Source: Anaerobacillus alkaliphilus (GTDB lineage Bacteria > Bacillota > Bacilli > Bacillales > Anaerobacillaceae). From it: a stretch of DNA of 64,000 nucleotides. Position numbers and translations under genes: made by a program. The notes under the pieces are model-generated. The model made no database searches. It saw nothing but the letters and a program-made list of their open reading frames with translations, and had not been told where the DNA came from. Shown piece by piece: positions 32,608 to 40,140 of the stretch (position 1 is its first letter; every line of letters begins with the position of its first letter). The DNA lies in assembly GCF_004116265.1 (NCBI RefSeq), contig NZ_QOUX01000001.1, positions 496,001 through 560,000 of the forward strand. The letters run 5' to 3'.

Positions 32608-33570
32608 CTATTTTGCTATTTTAACACTTGTAGTAAGGAGCTTCTGAGGTTTGTTTACCCCTAAGCTGTGTAGCAGCATACCAATAATAATGATGCAAAG
32701 ACCAATGGATGCAAAGATATTAGGGAATGGACTTGAAAGTAGCAACACTTCCCCAATCATGACAAAAATCACTTGTGTTGATTGTGTTGCTTCAACAGAG
32801 GCTAATTTATGATGATCGTTTCTTACTCTGTTAGTTGCCACGAAAAATAACGTAGTTGCAATAACGCCAGAACAAATAGCAACAATAGCGGATTGGATTA
32901 CCTGGCCACTCGCTGGCGGTCCTACTTGAACGTAGCCGATAATCGCAATGATAAACCAAAACGGGAGACAGGCTAATGTCATACCTAGAACACGCTGAAA
33001 CGTATCTAATTCTCCACCGCAAACATCCATCATTTTACGATTTCCGAGTGGGTAAGCGAAGGAAGCTACTAGAACAGGGAGTACACCAATAATTAGTAAG
33101 CTTAGTGTAATACTACCTAAGTTTTGAAGTTGTATTAATACAATTCCTATTAGGATAAATACAGAAATATATAGTGCACGAAGCGGAATTTTTTTACGAA
33201 CTTTCTGGGTACCATGGGTTTCAAAAAATAAAGGACCTAGTAATATCCCAGCGACAATTGTTACTTGCCATGTTCCAGCTACTAACCATCCTGGTCCATA
33301 GGCAGCTGCGAACGTAATGGGTCCATAGAAAAGCACAAAACCCGTGAAACTCCATACTAACCAAGGGAGTGGTCGATTTTTCATCGCTTGAAACAGTGGT
33401 CTTAAGTTTTTCCGTAATAAAACAATCAGTATGAGTGGTGGAACCATAAAGAAAAATCGTAACGAAGAACTCCACAACCAACTACCACCAGAAAGCTCCA
33501 TTGAGCGGTTTAAAATAAAGGTAACTGCGAAAAACATAGATGCAAGTATTCCTATCGCAATTTCTCTCAT
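32608..33570 (-). CDS. EmrE-like multidrug resistance efflux transporter (DMT family)
   Basis: 320 residues with about ten hydrophobic segments, the drug/metabolite transporter layout of two repeated five-helix halves. The N-terminus AIGILASMFFAVTFILNRSM with an early Asn, and VASVEATQSTQVIF plus the final IGMLLHSL, fit the group called multidrug resistance efflux transporter family. Substrate unknown. The ATG at 33570 sits 6 bp after AGGTG; an in-frame ATG at 33579 overlaps that site. Single gene; its terminator borders MITE copy B. Confidence 0.8.
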   Translation of the reverse strand: MREIAIGILASMFFAVTFILNRSMELSGGSWLWSSSLRFFFMVPPLILIVLLRKNLRPLFQAMKNRPLPWLVWSFTGFVLFYGPITFAAAYGPGWLVAGTWQVTIVAGILLGPLFFETHGTQKVRKKIPLRALYISVFILIGIVLIQLQNLGSITLSLLIIGVLPVLVASFAYPLGNRKMMDVCGGELDTFQRVLGMTLACLPFWFIIAIIGYVQVGPPASGQVIQSAIVAICSGVIATTLFFVATNRVRNDHHKLASVEATQSTQVIFVMIGEVLLLSSPFPNIFASIGLCIIIIGMLLHSLGVNKPQKLLTTSVKIAK

Positions 33571-33720
33571 AATCATCACCTAACTCTCTCTCCAAAATAC
33601 GTACTATTATCTTACGCCTCACGAAGAAAAATTGCTAGGAAAAATTTCCACACGAATGTAACATAAGTTTGTCCACCTTTTCATATAATTTTCTAACGAA
33701 GAATATTGGACGGTGGAGAA

Positions 33721-34182
33721 ATGAGCGATGTTATTTACTTTGAGAGCGAGGACGGTAAAATTGTTGTAGCTGATGATTTTGTCCAAATTGCTCATGTGAC
33801 GGTAAAGGTCAATGATTTAATGAGTGGAGAAGCCTATGTAGGAAAACCTGATCAAACGATCAACATGGCCTTGGCCTTGGTCGGGATTTTCTGCATCTTC
33901 TTAGGGAAAATTCGTGAGGGTCAACTCACAGATCTGATAGATATAAACGTTTTGTTTACAGCTTCTAATTATTTTGATTTGGCTGGACTAATTATTCTTT
34001 TGGTTACACTTTTAATTACTTTACCTCAAAAAGAGTATTATGCTCTTCAGTTTCGATTGAAAGATGGTAATAAAAAGAGAGTGATATTAAAGGATAAACA
34101 ACATTATGTAAACATCCTCGAGATTAATAAGGCGATTAATCAGGCATTACGTTATGCTGATTATCGTAGACAATCGAAATAA
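33721..34182 (+). CDS. DUF6232-like membrane protein
   Basis: 153 residues. An N-terminal beta-rich part (IYFESEDGKIVVADDFVQIA) is followed by two hydrophobic helices near residues 45-62 and 82-101 and a C-terminal cytoplasmic part with ALQFRLKDGNKKRVILKDKQ. The pattern (small domain, helical hairpin, then a strand-rich tail with YVNILEINKAINQAL) matches the DUF6232 type as I recall, of unknown function. ATG at 33721 follows GGTGGAG closely. Confidence 0.55.
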   Translation: MSDVIYFESEDGKIVVADDFVQIAHVTVKVNDLMSGEAYVGKPDQTINMALALVGIFCIFLGKIREGQLTDLIDINVLFTASNYFDLAGLIILLVTLLITLPQKEYYALQFRLKDGNKKRVILKDKQHYVNILEINKAINQALRYADYRRQSK

Positions 34183-34249
34183 TTCAAAGGGTAACGGGTA
34201 TATTAGGACAGGCAGTCGAACTCTTCTTGGAAAGACGCAATCATAGAAA

Positions 34250-34277
34250 AGGCATGCAGGAAAATTCCAGCGTGCCT
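34250..34277 (+). terminator. Hairpin after the DUF6232-like gene
   Basis: AGGCATGC / GCGTGCCT arms (one G-U pair) with following ATTCCTTTT; may serve both convergent genes. Confidence 0.6.
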
Positions 34278-34300
34278 ATTCCTTTTATTCGTTATTCTCG

Positions 34301-35143
34301 CTACACACCTAGTTCAATCTTGTTTCCAGAAGGGTAGGTCGTAGTGAAATTGGTTACCTCATATCCTAACTTTTGAATGTTTGCTGCCACTTGGATTCTT
34401 GTTTCTTCATCTGGGAAAATAATGGTGAAGTGTGTTAGTCCTACACTGTTATCCAATGGTTTGGGTGCACCTAAACCGTTCCAAATGTTTGTCCCAATGT
34501 GGTGGTGATAGTTTCCGGTGGAGAAAAATAGCGCGTGATTTGCCATTCGAATGACTACTTCAAAGCCAAGTCCACGGCAGTAAAATTCTTCGGTCTTATC
34601 CATATCTGCTACATGTAAATGAATATGACCTAGGATTGTCTCTGGTGAAAGACCTGTCCAAGTCTCTCCTTTCCCTTCTGCAACAACTTCCATAAAATCT
34701 AGTGATTTATTTTCAGCTTCAATGAGACCATTCTGCCAGCGCCATGTGGAGGACGGGGTATCGCTGTATACTTCAATTCCATTCCCGTCTGGATCAGCAA
34801 AATAAATGGCTTCACTAATTTCGTGATTAGCTGCTCCTTGGATTTGAAAGGCCATTTGTGCTAAATGTTGAATAAACTTACCTAACTCTTTTCTACTTGG
34901 TAGGAGGATCGCAAAATGATATAAACCAGTTGTTCGTTCCTGCTTTGGAAGAATATCTTCTGGCTGTTCTATTGTTAAAATGGCTCGCGTGCCATCTGCC
35001 GTAAAACGAACTTTTGTCGATGTTTCTTCAAGCACTTGAAAGCCAACAATACTTTGATAAAAATCGATCGATCGTTTCAGATCTTGGACTTTCAATGTTA
35101 GTTCACTTACATAGGTATTAGGTTTTTGATGAAATCCAGACAC
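34301..35143 (-). CDS. catE: CatE-like catechol 2,3-dioxygenase (VOC superfamily)
   Basis: 280 residues, two VOC domains. The metal ligands are recognisable in the C-terminal domain: LGHIHLHVADM (His), GLTHFTIIFPD (His) and the terminal GNKIELG (Glu). CatE of B. subtilis (YfiE) cleaves catechol in an extradiol, Fe(II)-dependent manner and is induced by thiol/quinone stress together with azoreductases; an azoreductase lies 2 kb away here. GTG at 35143 follows AGGAGG. The N-terminal domain shows DPDGNGIEVYSDTP. Monocistronic. Confidence 0.85.
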   Translation of the reverse strand: MSGFHQKPNTYVSELTLKVQDLKRSIDFYQSIVGFQVLEETSTKVRFTADGTRAILTIEQPEDILPKQERTTGLYHFAILLPSRKELGKFIQHLAQMAFQIQGAANHEISEAIYFADPDGNGIEVYSDTPSSTWRWQNGLIEAENKSLDFMEVVAEGKGETWTGLSPETILGHIHLHVADMDKTEEFYCRGLGFEVVIRMANHALFFSTGNYHHHIGTNIWNGLGAPKPLDNSVGLTHFTIIFPDEETRIQVAANIQKLGYEVTNFTTTYPSGNKIELGV

Positions 35144-35259
35144 TTATTTTCCTCCTTAGTGTTTCTAGATATTAGTGTAATTGTCAGTGAAAAGAATTAC
35201 AACTCGTAGCATGCTTGTGTTTAGATTTGAAATAATAACAGTGAATGGAGGTGGAAGCA

Positions 35260-35400
35260 ATGGCTAAAAACAGAAAGCGCGACAATCGTAAAAACAATGA
35301 TGAAGTAAACGTTGAAAACGTTAATACTGAATTTGCAGAAGAAAATGATGCGCAAGACTTAAATTGTGATGATTGTAATGTAGATAATAACGATAAATAA
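35260..35400 (+). CDS. Very small charged protein (46 aa)
   Basis: 46 residues, not recognised. A basic start (MAKNRKRDNRKNN) and an acidic rest with a CDDC pair (LNCDDCNVDNND). The site GGAGGTGG directly upstream and a following hairpin indicate a genuine gene. Such short, polar proteins are frequent in sporulating bacilli, but no family can be named. Next small gene begins 62 bp downstream. Confidence 0.55.
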   Translation: MAKNRKRDNRKNNDEVNVENVNTEFAEENDAQDLNCDDCNVDNNDK

Positions 35401-35406
35401 ACAAAG

Positions 35407-35434
35407 AAGCTATCGCAACAACTTGCGATAGCTT
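35407..35434 (+). other. Perfect 12-bp hairpin without T-run between two tiny genes
   Basis: AAGCTATCGCAA pairs perfectly with TTGCGATAGCTT around a CAAC loop. The usual T-run is missing (GTACAC follows), so it may be a processing or mRNA-stability structure rather than a terminator. Confidence 0.6.
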
Positions 35435-35461
35435 GTACACAACTTGAAATGAGGGTTTAAT

Positions 35462-35614
35462 GTGGATAAAAAAGAGCGGAAACCAGTGCCTAATGTCTCT
35501 GGAAGTTTTCAAGTGTCTAGTGAGACACAGCAAGAAGGACTTCAAGAGGTAGAAGCTGAAAATAAATTAGATGAAGAGTCTATGTATTATGCCCGTTTAT
35601 TTATGGAGGACTAA
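35462..35614 (+). CDS. Very small hypothetical protein (50 aa)
   Basis: 50 residues. GTG at 35462 follows TGAGGGT. Sequence begins MDKKERKPVPNVSGSFQVSS and ends with a helix, YYARLFMED; it is polar, glutamate/glutamine rich, with no membrane helix. Ends just before a terminator-like hairpin. Family not recognised; grouped with the preceding 46-residue gene. Confidence 0.5.
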   Translation: MDKKERKPVPNVSGSFQVSSETQQEGLQEVEAENKLDEESMYYARLFMED

Positions 35615-35622
35615 AGTGAAAT

Positions 35623-35658
35623 ACTCCCGACTCTTTTGACAGAGAAGGGAGTTCTTTT
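35623..35658. terminator. Hairpin between convergent genes
   Basis: ACTCCC (35623-35628) and GGGAGT (35647-35652), followed by TCTTTTA. Confidence 0.55.
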
Positions 35659-36130
35659 ATTTTTGCCGCTCCATTAAATGAACTGCCACTAGATTGACAT
35701 CAGTATCAGAAGAACGAAGGGTAAGTTTGCCAAAATAGATTTCTTCTGGATTTTTGCTTACTTCGTTGTACAAGATATATTCAAAGTGAATATCTGTATC
35801 GGAAACAGTAGCAGTGACCTGATCATATTTTACCGAAATGTACTGAAGAAATTCTTCGTTCTCGGTAGGCGGTGTAAATACATCATAGTAGGGAATTTCA
35901 ATGCCTTCTATGATTGGGTGAGGGAGGTTTAAGGCTTCAAGACTTTCAAAAAACAGTTTGATTTCCTCATTTTCCTCACTAGTAAGTAATTGGGACTCGT
36001 TAAGCAAGATAATTTCTCGAATAAATAACTTTGTTTCTTCTTTTACAGTATCTTTTCCAATGAAAAAGAATGAACTAATGATAATCGATCCAATGATAAG
36101 AATAAAAAGGATAATTGCAAGTCGCTTCAA
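35657..36130 (-). CDS. Hypothetical membrane-anchored protein
   Basis: 157 residues. Residues 4-24 are one hydrophobic helix (LAIILFILIIGSIIISSFFF) behind a KR start, an uncleaved signal anchor or signal peptide; the remainder is an acidic extracytoplasmic domain with alternating strands. No lipobox cysteine. TTG at 36130 follows AGGAGAT by 8 bp. It is the downstream partner of the DUF1836 gene, 11 bp away, so the two likely form an operon. Confidence 0.55.
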   Translation of the reverse strand: MKRLAIILFILIIGSIIISSFFFIGKDTVKEETKLFIREIILLNESQLLTSEENEEIKLFFESLEALNLPHPIIEGIEIPYYDVFTPPTENEEFLQYISVKYDQVTATVSDTDIHFEYILYNEVSKNPEEIYFGKLTLRSSDTDVNLVAVHLMERQK

Positions 36131-36141
36131 TTCAACATCTC

Positions 36142-36687
36142 CTATGACTCTCCAAGTTCATCAATTAATTTTTCAGCTGCTCTTCGATAAAAATTACTGG
36201 TGCTCACTAATGTCGTGATTAACAAGGCTTTCTCCAAGTAATCACTATCTTTATGATTCGCTACTTGTTTTACATCTGCTGTTTTTTGGGCAAAATCCTC
36301 ATAGAACCTTTCAATACTTGCTTCGAAAAGCTGAAGGTAAGAAGTGTAAAAGTCTTCAATGCTCATGTCTTTGGATTGGCTATTTAAGCCTTCGAGTGTC
36401 AATTTGATGTCATTGATTGATAGAGCTCCTTTCAATTGATAGATAAGACTAAGCAAAATCAGGTGCTCCTTGGAGTACTTTTTATTTTGGATTGGAAAAA
36501 ATACTTTTCCCTTTGCGTAATTGTTAATCATTGTTTTCGTTAAAATTTTTTCATCTTCTGACCGTTTTGTCTCTCCATATGTATTTTCGAACAATTGAAT
36601 GACCTGGTCCATATACAAATCAATATTTGGCATGTCGTCTAGGGGGATGATTTTATCTAAACCTAACTGCTTAATTTTATCGTCCAT
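36142..36687 (-). CDS. DUF1836 protein, YkrK-like regulator
   Basis: 181 residues. DUF1836 pattern: N-terminal DKIIPLDDMPNIDLYMDQVI, then ILTKTMINNYAKGKVFFPIQ, which recalls a helix-turn-helix with a following KYSKEHLILLSLIYQLKG. B. subtilis YkrK, of the same family, represses the protease gene htpX; htpX is not in this window. The ATG at 36687 follows AGAGGT. An operon with the downstream membrane protein is likely. Target genes unknown. Confidence 0.72.
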   Translation of the reverse strand: MDDKIKQLGLDKIIPLDDMPNIDLYMDQVIQLFENTYGETKRSEDEKILTKTMINNYAKGKVFFPIQNKKYSKEHLILLSLIYQLKGALSINDIKLTLEGLNSQSKDMSIEDFYTSYLQLFEASIERFYEDFAQKTADVKQVANHKDSDYLEKALLITTLVSTSNFYRRAAEKLIDELGES

Positions 36688-36818
36688 ATTGATACCTCTT
36701 TTTTCTTTAATTATACGAAAAAAAACAATTAAAGTAAATGTTGACTAGATGATGGGTTATCTATATTATTATAAGTAGTTATAGAAACTACATAACATAG
36801 TTAAAGGGGAGTTTTGAA

Positions 36819-37466
36819 TTGTATAATTATATCCGTGAGCCAATGAACGGTTTTACTCATCTAGCAGGAGCAGTGCTTTCATTTGTGGGGTTACTTGCAT
36901 TAATTATAAAGGCATCAATGACTTCAGGGACCGCTATAGACATTGCTGCTGTTATCATTTTTGGGATTAGCATGACATTATTATATTCAGCATCGGCAAC
37001 GTATCACATGGTGATTGCAAAGGATAAGGTCATTGCGTTTTTACGTAAAGTTGATCATTCGATGATTTTTATTTTAATCGCGGGGTCGTACACGCCGTTT
37101 TGTCTGATTAGTTTAAATGGTTTTACAGGATGGTTGTTATTTGGGATATTAAGCTTTTTGGCAGTGACTGGGATTGTTTTTAAGATGGTCTGGTTTAATT
37201 GTCCGAGATGGTTATCAACGGGAATTTATATTGCGATGGGCTGGGTAGCCATTTTTGTTTTTTCACCATTAGCTGAAAGTTTAACAGCGCTAGGGTTGGG
37301 GTTATTGGTTTTGGGAGGTATTTTCTATACAATTGGTGGAGTCATTTATGGTTTGAAACCAAAATTTTTAAGCTTCAAATACATGGGCTTTCACGAGATT
37401 TTTCATGTGTTCATCTTGTTTGGTAGTTTAGCTCATTTTTTATGTGTGTATTTGTTTGTCCTCTAG
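36819..37466 (+). CDS. Hemolysin III / PAQR family membrane protein
   Basis: 215 residues with seven hydrophobic helices. The family signatures are clear: EPMNGFTHLAGAVL at the N-terminus, SASATYHM with the first His, KVDHSMIFILIAGSYTPF in the middle and HEIFHVFILFGSLAHF at the C-terminus, giving the three histidines and the Asp that bind zinc in PAQR proteins. Thought to be a membrane hydrolase or membrane-homeostasis protein. The TTG at 36819 is 9 bp after AAAGGGGAG. Resembles B. subtilis YplQ. Confidence 0.88.
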   Translation: MYNYIREPMNGFTHLAGAVLSFVGLLALIIKASMTSGTAIDIAAVIIFGISMTLLYSASATYHMVIAKDKVIAFLRKVDHSMIFILIAGSYTPFCLISLNGFTGWLLFGILSFLAVTGIVFKMVWFNCPRWLSTGIYIAMGWVAIFVFSPLAESLTALGLGLLVLGGIFYTIGGVIYGLKPKFLSFKYMGFHEIFHVFILFGSLAHFLCVYLFVL

Positions 37467-37514
37467 GATGTATATTAATGGTATAATAATCAAATTACGT
37501 TATTTGGAGGCAAT

Positions 37515-37985
37515 ATGTTAACTTTTGAAGAAAAACTTTCAATTATTGAGTCTTACCCTGAATTAACTCGCTATAATGTTTCAATGGGGCGAGTGAACTT
37601 TCATTTTGAAGAAAGCCAAAGCGATAAAAAGGTGGTTGTTTATCATCTTCATCCAAATGGAAATGGTTTCGTTTATGCTGGCAAGCTGAAAGTCCCTAAG
37701 AAAGATCCTAAAGGGATGGTAAATATCCGCAACTTCTCAGAAGAAGAGCTCAGATCTCTCATAGATCGTTCAATTGAGTCACTTCAATTAGATACAGTAT
37801 TAGATGAAGAAGAAGTGTTTGAAGAAGAGATATGGGTAAGCAAAAAAGAAGGTCACACGCTTACCTTAGTTCTTGAAGATGACATGTGGAATGTGTATGC
37901 AGGTTCACTGTTAGATGGGACCTTTCCATCTTACAATGAAGCTAAGCAATATCTACTCGAAGAAGGGTTTAAGCCGAACCGTTAA
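37515..37985 (+). CDS. Conserved hypothetical protein
   Basis: 156 residues, family not recognised. Soluble; the N-terminal part MLTFEEKLSIIESYPELTRY then VSMGRVNFHFEES is followed by an acidic middle stretch DTVLDEEEVFEEEIWV and a C-terminal strand-helix TLTLVLEDDMWNVYAGSLLD. The short repeats around YNVSMGR and NVYAGS suggest two related beta units. ATG at 37515 follows TTGGAGG. Transcript probably ends at the hairpin 37993-38020. Confidence 0.6.
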   Translation: MLTFEEKLSIIESYPELTRYNVSMGRVNFHFEESQSDKKVVVYHLHPNGNGFVYAGKLKVPKKDPKGMVNIRNFSEEELRSLIDRSIESLQLDTVLDEEEVFEEEIWVSKKEGHTLTLVLEDDMWNVYAGSLLDGTFPSYNEAKQYLLEEGFKPNR

Positions 37986-38325
37986 GAGGCAAAGAGATGG
38001 CCACGTGTGTGACCATCTCTTCATTGTTACCCACTTTTCCTTATTACTTACAATCTGGGGCCGTAACGATTATTGTTTACCACAGAAACACCTCATTCCA
38101 TTTTTGTTAAGAACAAATCTGAAATTTCTGGTCGCTGTGCAAACGAATCACCTCATCTTGTATATAAACATCACCTAAAGCGATGGGACTGGGTTCAGGA
38201 GAGCAGTTGATTTGCTGCCCTCGAATAATATGATGTCCTAATGAGAAAAATTTTATTATAAGCAAGTACTGTTAATGATTGTTAATAAACGAACGAAAAA
38301 ACTATGTATAAAATGAGGGTAAACG
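37986..38325. other. 340-bp gene-free stretch before dbpA
   Basis: Contains a terminator-like hairpin at its left end (AGAGATGG 37993-38000 / CCATCTCT 38013-38020, extended by CAC/GTG) that lacks a T-run. On the minus strand an open stretch ends at 38107 with no ATG, GTG or site, so it may be a decayed gene. No promoter that I would stand behind. Confidence 0.5.
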
Positions 38326-39762
38326 ATGACATTTCAAAGTTATAAATTAAGTGAGAACATAAAGAGAGCGCTCTCGGAGCTTCAATACCGAAAACCAACA
38401 GAAGTTCAAGAGAAAGTAATTCCATTAGCGCTTCAAAAGAAAGACCTTGTCGTCAAATCGCAAACGGGCAGTGGAAAAACAGCTTCATTTGCCATACCAA
38501 TTTGCGAATTAGTGGATTGGGAAGAAAATAAGCCACAAGCATTAATTCTGTCACCAACGAGGGAGCTTGCTGTTCAAATTAAGAATGACGTAACCAATAT
38601 CGGCCGCTTTAAACGAGTGAAAGCAACGGCTGTGTATGGTAAATCGCCATTTGATAAACAAAAATTAGAGTTGAAGCAAAAGTCTCATGTTGTTGTTGGA
38701 ACACCAGGTCGCGTACTCGATCATATTAAAAAGGGAACGTTGACGTTAGACAAAATCAGCTATCTTGTGATTGACGAAGCAGATGAAATGCTAAACATGG
38801 GCTTTATTGAGCAAGTAGAGGCGATTATTAAAAGAACACCAATGACACGTGTCACAATGCTGTTTTCTGCGACCTTACCGGAAGATGTAGAAGCTCTAAG
38901 TAAAAAGTACATGCGAAAACCTGAAAAAATTGAAATACATGCGACAGGCATTGTCACTGAAAAAATTGACCATGTTGTGATGAAAGTCAAGGAAGCTGAC
39001 AAGTTCGAGCTTTTAAGGGATGTTACAACAGTTGAAAATCCTGATAGCTGTATTATTTTTTGCCGCACACAGGAGCAAGTGGAACAGCTGATTGAGCAGT
39101 TAAATGAGTATGACTACCCTTGCGACAAGCTTCACGGAGGCATGTACCAAGATGATCGTTTTGCAGTAATGAATGATTTTAAACGAGGTAAATTTATTTA
39201 TTTAGTAGCGACCGATGTTGCCGCACGTGGAATTGATATTGAAAGCATATCCCATGTCATAAATTATGATCTTCCTATGGAAAAGGAAAGTTATGTTCAC
39301 CGTACAGGGAGAACGGGACGCGCAGGGAAATCAGGAAAAGCCATTTCTTTTGTTACTGAAAGAGAAGGCAGATTGTTGGCAGAAATTGAAGAATATATCG
39401 GATTTAGCATAACGAAAGTAGCTCCACCTACAAAGGAAGAAGTTACAAAAGGAAAAAACGCTTTTCAGGCGAAATTAAAAGCGCGTCCAACGATAAAAAA
39501 AGACAAAAGTGAGCAACTTAATAAAGATATCATGAAGCTTTATTTTAACGGTGGGAAGAAAAAGAAATTGCGAGCAGTTGATTTTGTTGGAACACTTTCG
39601 AATCTTCCAGGAGTTACGGCAGACGATATTGGGATTATTGAAATTCAAGATAACGTCACGTATGTGGATATACTTAACGGCAAAGGGCCAAATGTCATAA
39701 AAGAAATGAAAACCACTACTGTAAAAGGGAAGCTGCTAAAAGTACACAAAGCGAGAAAGTAA
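38326..39762 (+). CDS. dbpA: DEAD-box RNA helicase DbpA (YxiN)
   Basis: 478 residues, the same size as B. subtilis YxiN. Motifs: Q motif [22 protein letters not shown] near residue 45, VIDEADEML near 148, SAT, and [10 protein letters not shown]. Residues about 400-478 form the DbpA RNA-binding domain ([20 protein letters not shown]), which targets the enzyme to hairpin 92 of 23S rRNA during 50S assembly. The ATG at 38326 follows GAGGGT. The palindromic repeat at 39787 may serve as its 3' end. Confidence 0.93.
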   Translation: MTFQSYKLSENIKRALSELQYRKPTEVQEKVIPLALQKKDLVVKSQTGSGKTASFAIPICELVDWEENKPQALILSPTRELAVQIKNDVTNIGRFKRVKATAVYGKSPFDKQKLELKQKSHVVVGTPGRVLDHIKKGTLTLDKISYLVIDEADEMLNMGFIEQVEAIIKRTPMTRVTMLFSATLPEDVEALSKKYMRKPEKIEIHATGIVTEKIDHVVMKVKEADKFELLRDVTTVENPDSCIIFCRTQEQVEQLIEQLNEYDYPCDKLHGGMYQDDRFAVMNDFKRGKFIYLVATDVAARGIDIESISHVINYDLPMEKESYVHRTGRTGRAGKSGKAISFVTEREGRLLAEIEEYIGFSITKVAPPTKEEVTKGKNAFQAKLKARPTIKKDKSEQLNKDIMKLYFNGGKKKKLRAVDFVGTLSNLPGVTADDIGIIEIQDNVTYVDILNGKGPNVIKEMKTTTVKGKLLKVHKARK

Positions 39763-39786
39763 AAGCTCCTTAGGTTCTTCCCCTTA

Positions 39787-39828
39787 GGTGCCTGGCACCA
39801 TAAATGGACGTTTTTTGTGAAAAGTCCA
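39787..39828. repeat. REP-like palindromic repeat (GGTGCCTGGCACC core)
   Basis: GGTGCCTGGCACC (39787-39799) is followed by ATAAATGGAC (39800-39809) and, after a T/A-rich loop, GTCCA (39824-39828), giving a second hairpin. The same palindromic core occurs at 22348. It lies between dbpA and the leader-controlled rsgA paralogue and may double as a terminator. Confidence 0.65.
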
Positions 39829-39874
39829 CCTGAGAGAGACAGCTCTTGTGTTCAAAAAAATTTTTGGGTTAATC

Positions 39875-39903
39875 TTGTCAATCTTACCAGAATATGTTAT
39901 GAT
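39875..39903 (+). promoter_or_regulatory. Sigma-A promoter of the leader/rsgA unit
   Basis: TTGTCA (39875-39880), 17-bp spacer, TATGAT (39898-39903). Start of transcription would be near 39910, 27 bp before the leader-peptide ATG. Confidence 0.75.
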
Positions 39904-39936
39904 ATGCTCATCTTATTAGAAAGCGAGGGATGTTTT

Positions 39937-40005
39937 ATGAAATCAATGACAACTAACAGACGATTAATTGTATATAAAACACAGCCCACTTGTGAAACTT
40001 TCTAG
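39937..40005 (+). CDS. 22-codon leader peptide of an attenuator
   Basis: ATG at 39937 with GAGGG 7 bp upstream; TAG at 40003-40005. The peptide runs MKSMTTNRRLIVYK then TQPTCETF. Codons 14-18 carry AACACAGCCCA (39978-39988), which is perfectly complementary (11 bp) to TGGGCTGTGTT (40043-40053), the left arm of the following terminator. A ribosome stalled near codons 8-10 would leave this arm free to form an antiterminator; rapid translation to the stop would cover it. The layout resembles antibiotic-responsive leaders (ermC, vmlR type). Function as regulator is inferred. Confidence 0.7.
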   Translation: MKSMTTNRRLIVYKTQPTCETF

Positions 40006-40039
40006 TTTGACGTTCTTAATTTTTAGATACGTACATTCA

Positions 40040-40071
40040 CCATGGGCTGTGTTCACAGGCCATGGTTTTTT
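40040..40071 (+). terminator. Attenuator terminator in the rsgA leader
   Basis: CCATGG-G-CTGTG pairs with CACAG-G-CCATGG, tight TT loop, one G-G mismatch, then TTTTTT (40066-40071). Its 5' arm is the target of the leader-peptide coding region, so terminator and antiterminator are mutually exclusive. Confidence 0.8.
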
Positions 40072-40080
40072 AATGACGAC

Positions 40081-40111
40081 AAAAGGGGCCTATCTATGCA
40101 TAGGCCCTTTT
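40081..40111 (+). terminator. Second terminator directly before the rsgA paralogue
   Basis: AAAAGGGGCCTAT pairs with ATAGGCCCTTTT (one bulged G), followed by ATTTAT. It ends 15 bp before the ribosome binding site AGGAGG of the gene, so it must be bypassed for expression. Confidence 0.7.
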
Positions 40112-40140
40112 ATTTATCTAAAAATTAGGAGGAACACACA

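Noticed and set aside
38107-38270. Open minus-strand stretch of about 50 codons in the gap before dbpA
   Set aside because: No ATG or GTG near its beginning, only a TTG without ribosome binding site; no recognisable family. Kept as an intergenic note only.
39817-40005. Longer reading frame of 62 codons ending at the leader-peptide stop
   Set aside because: The part before 39937 overlaps the promoter and lacks a ribosome binding site; the 22-codon leader with GAGGG is the likely unit.
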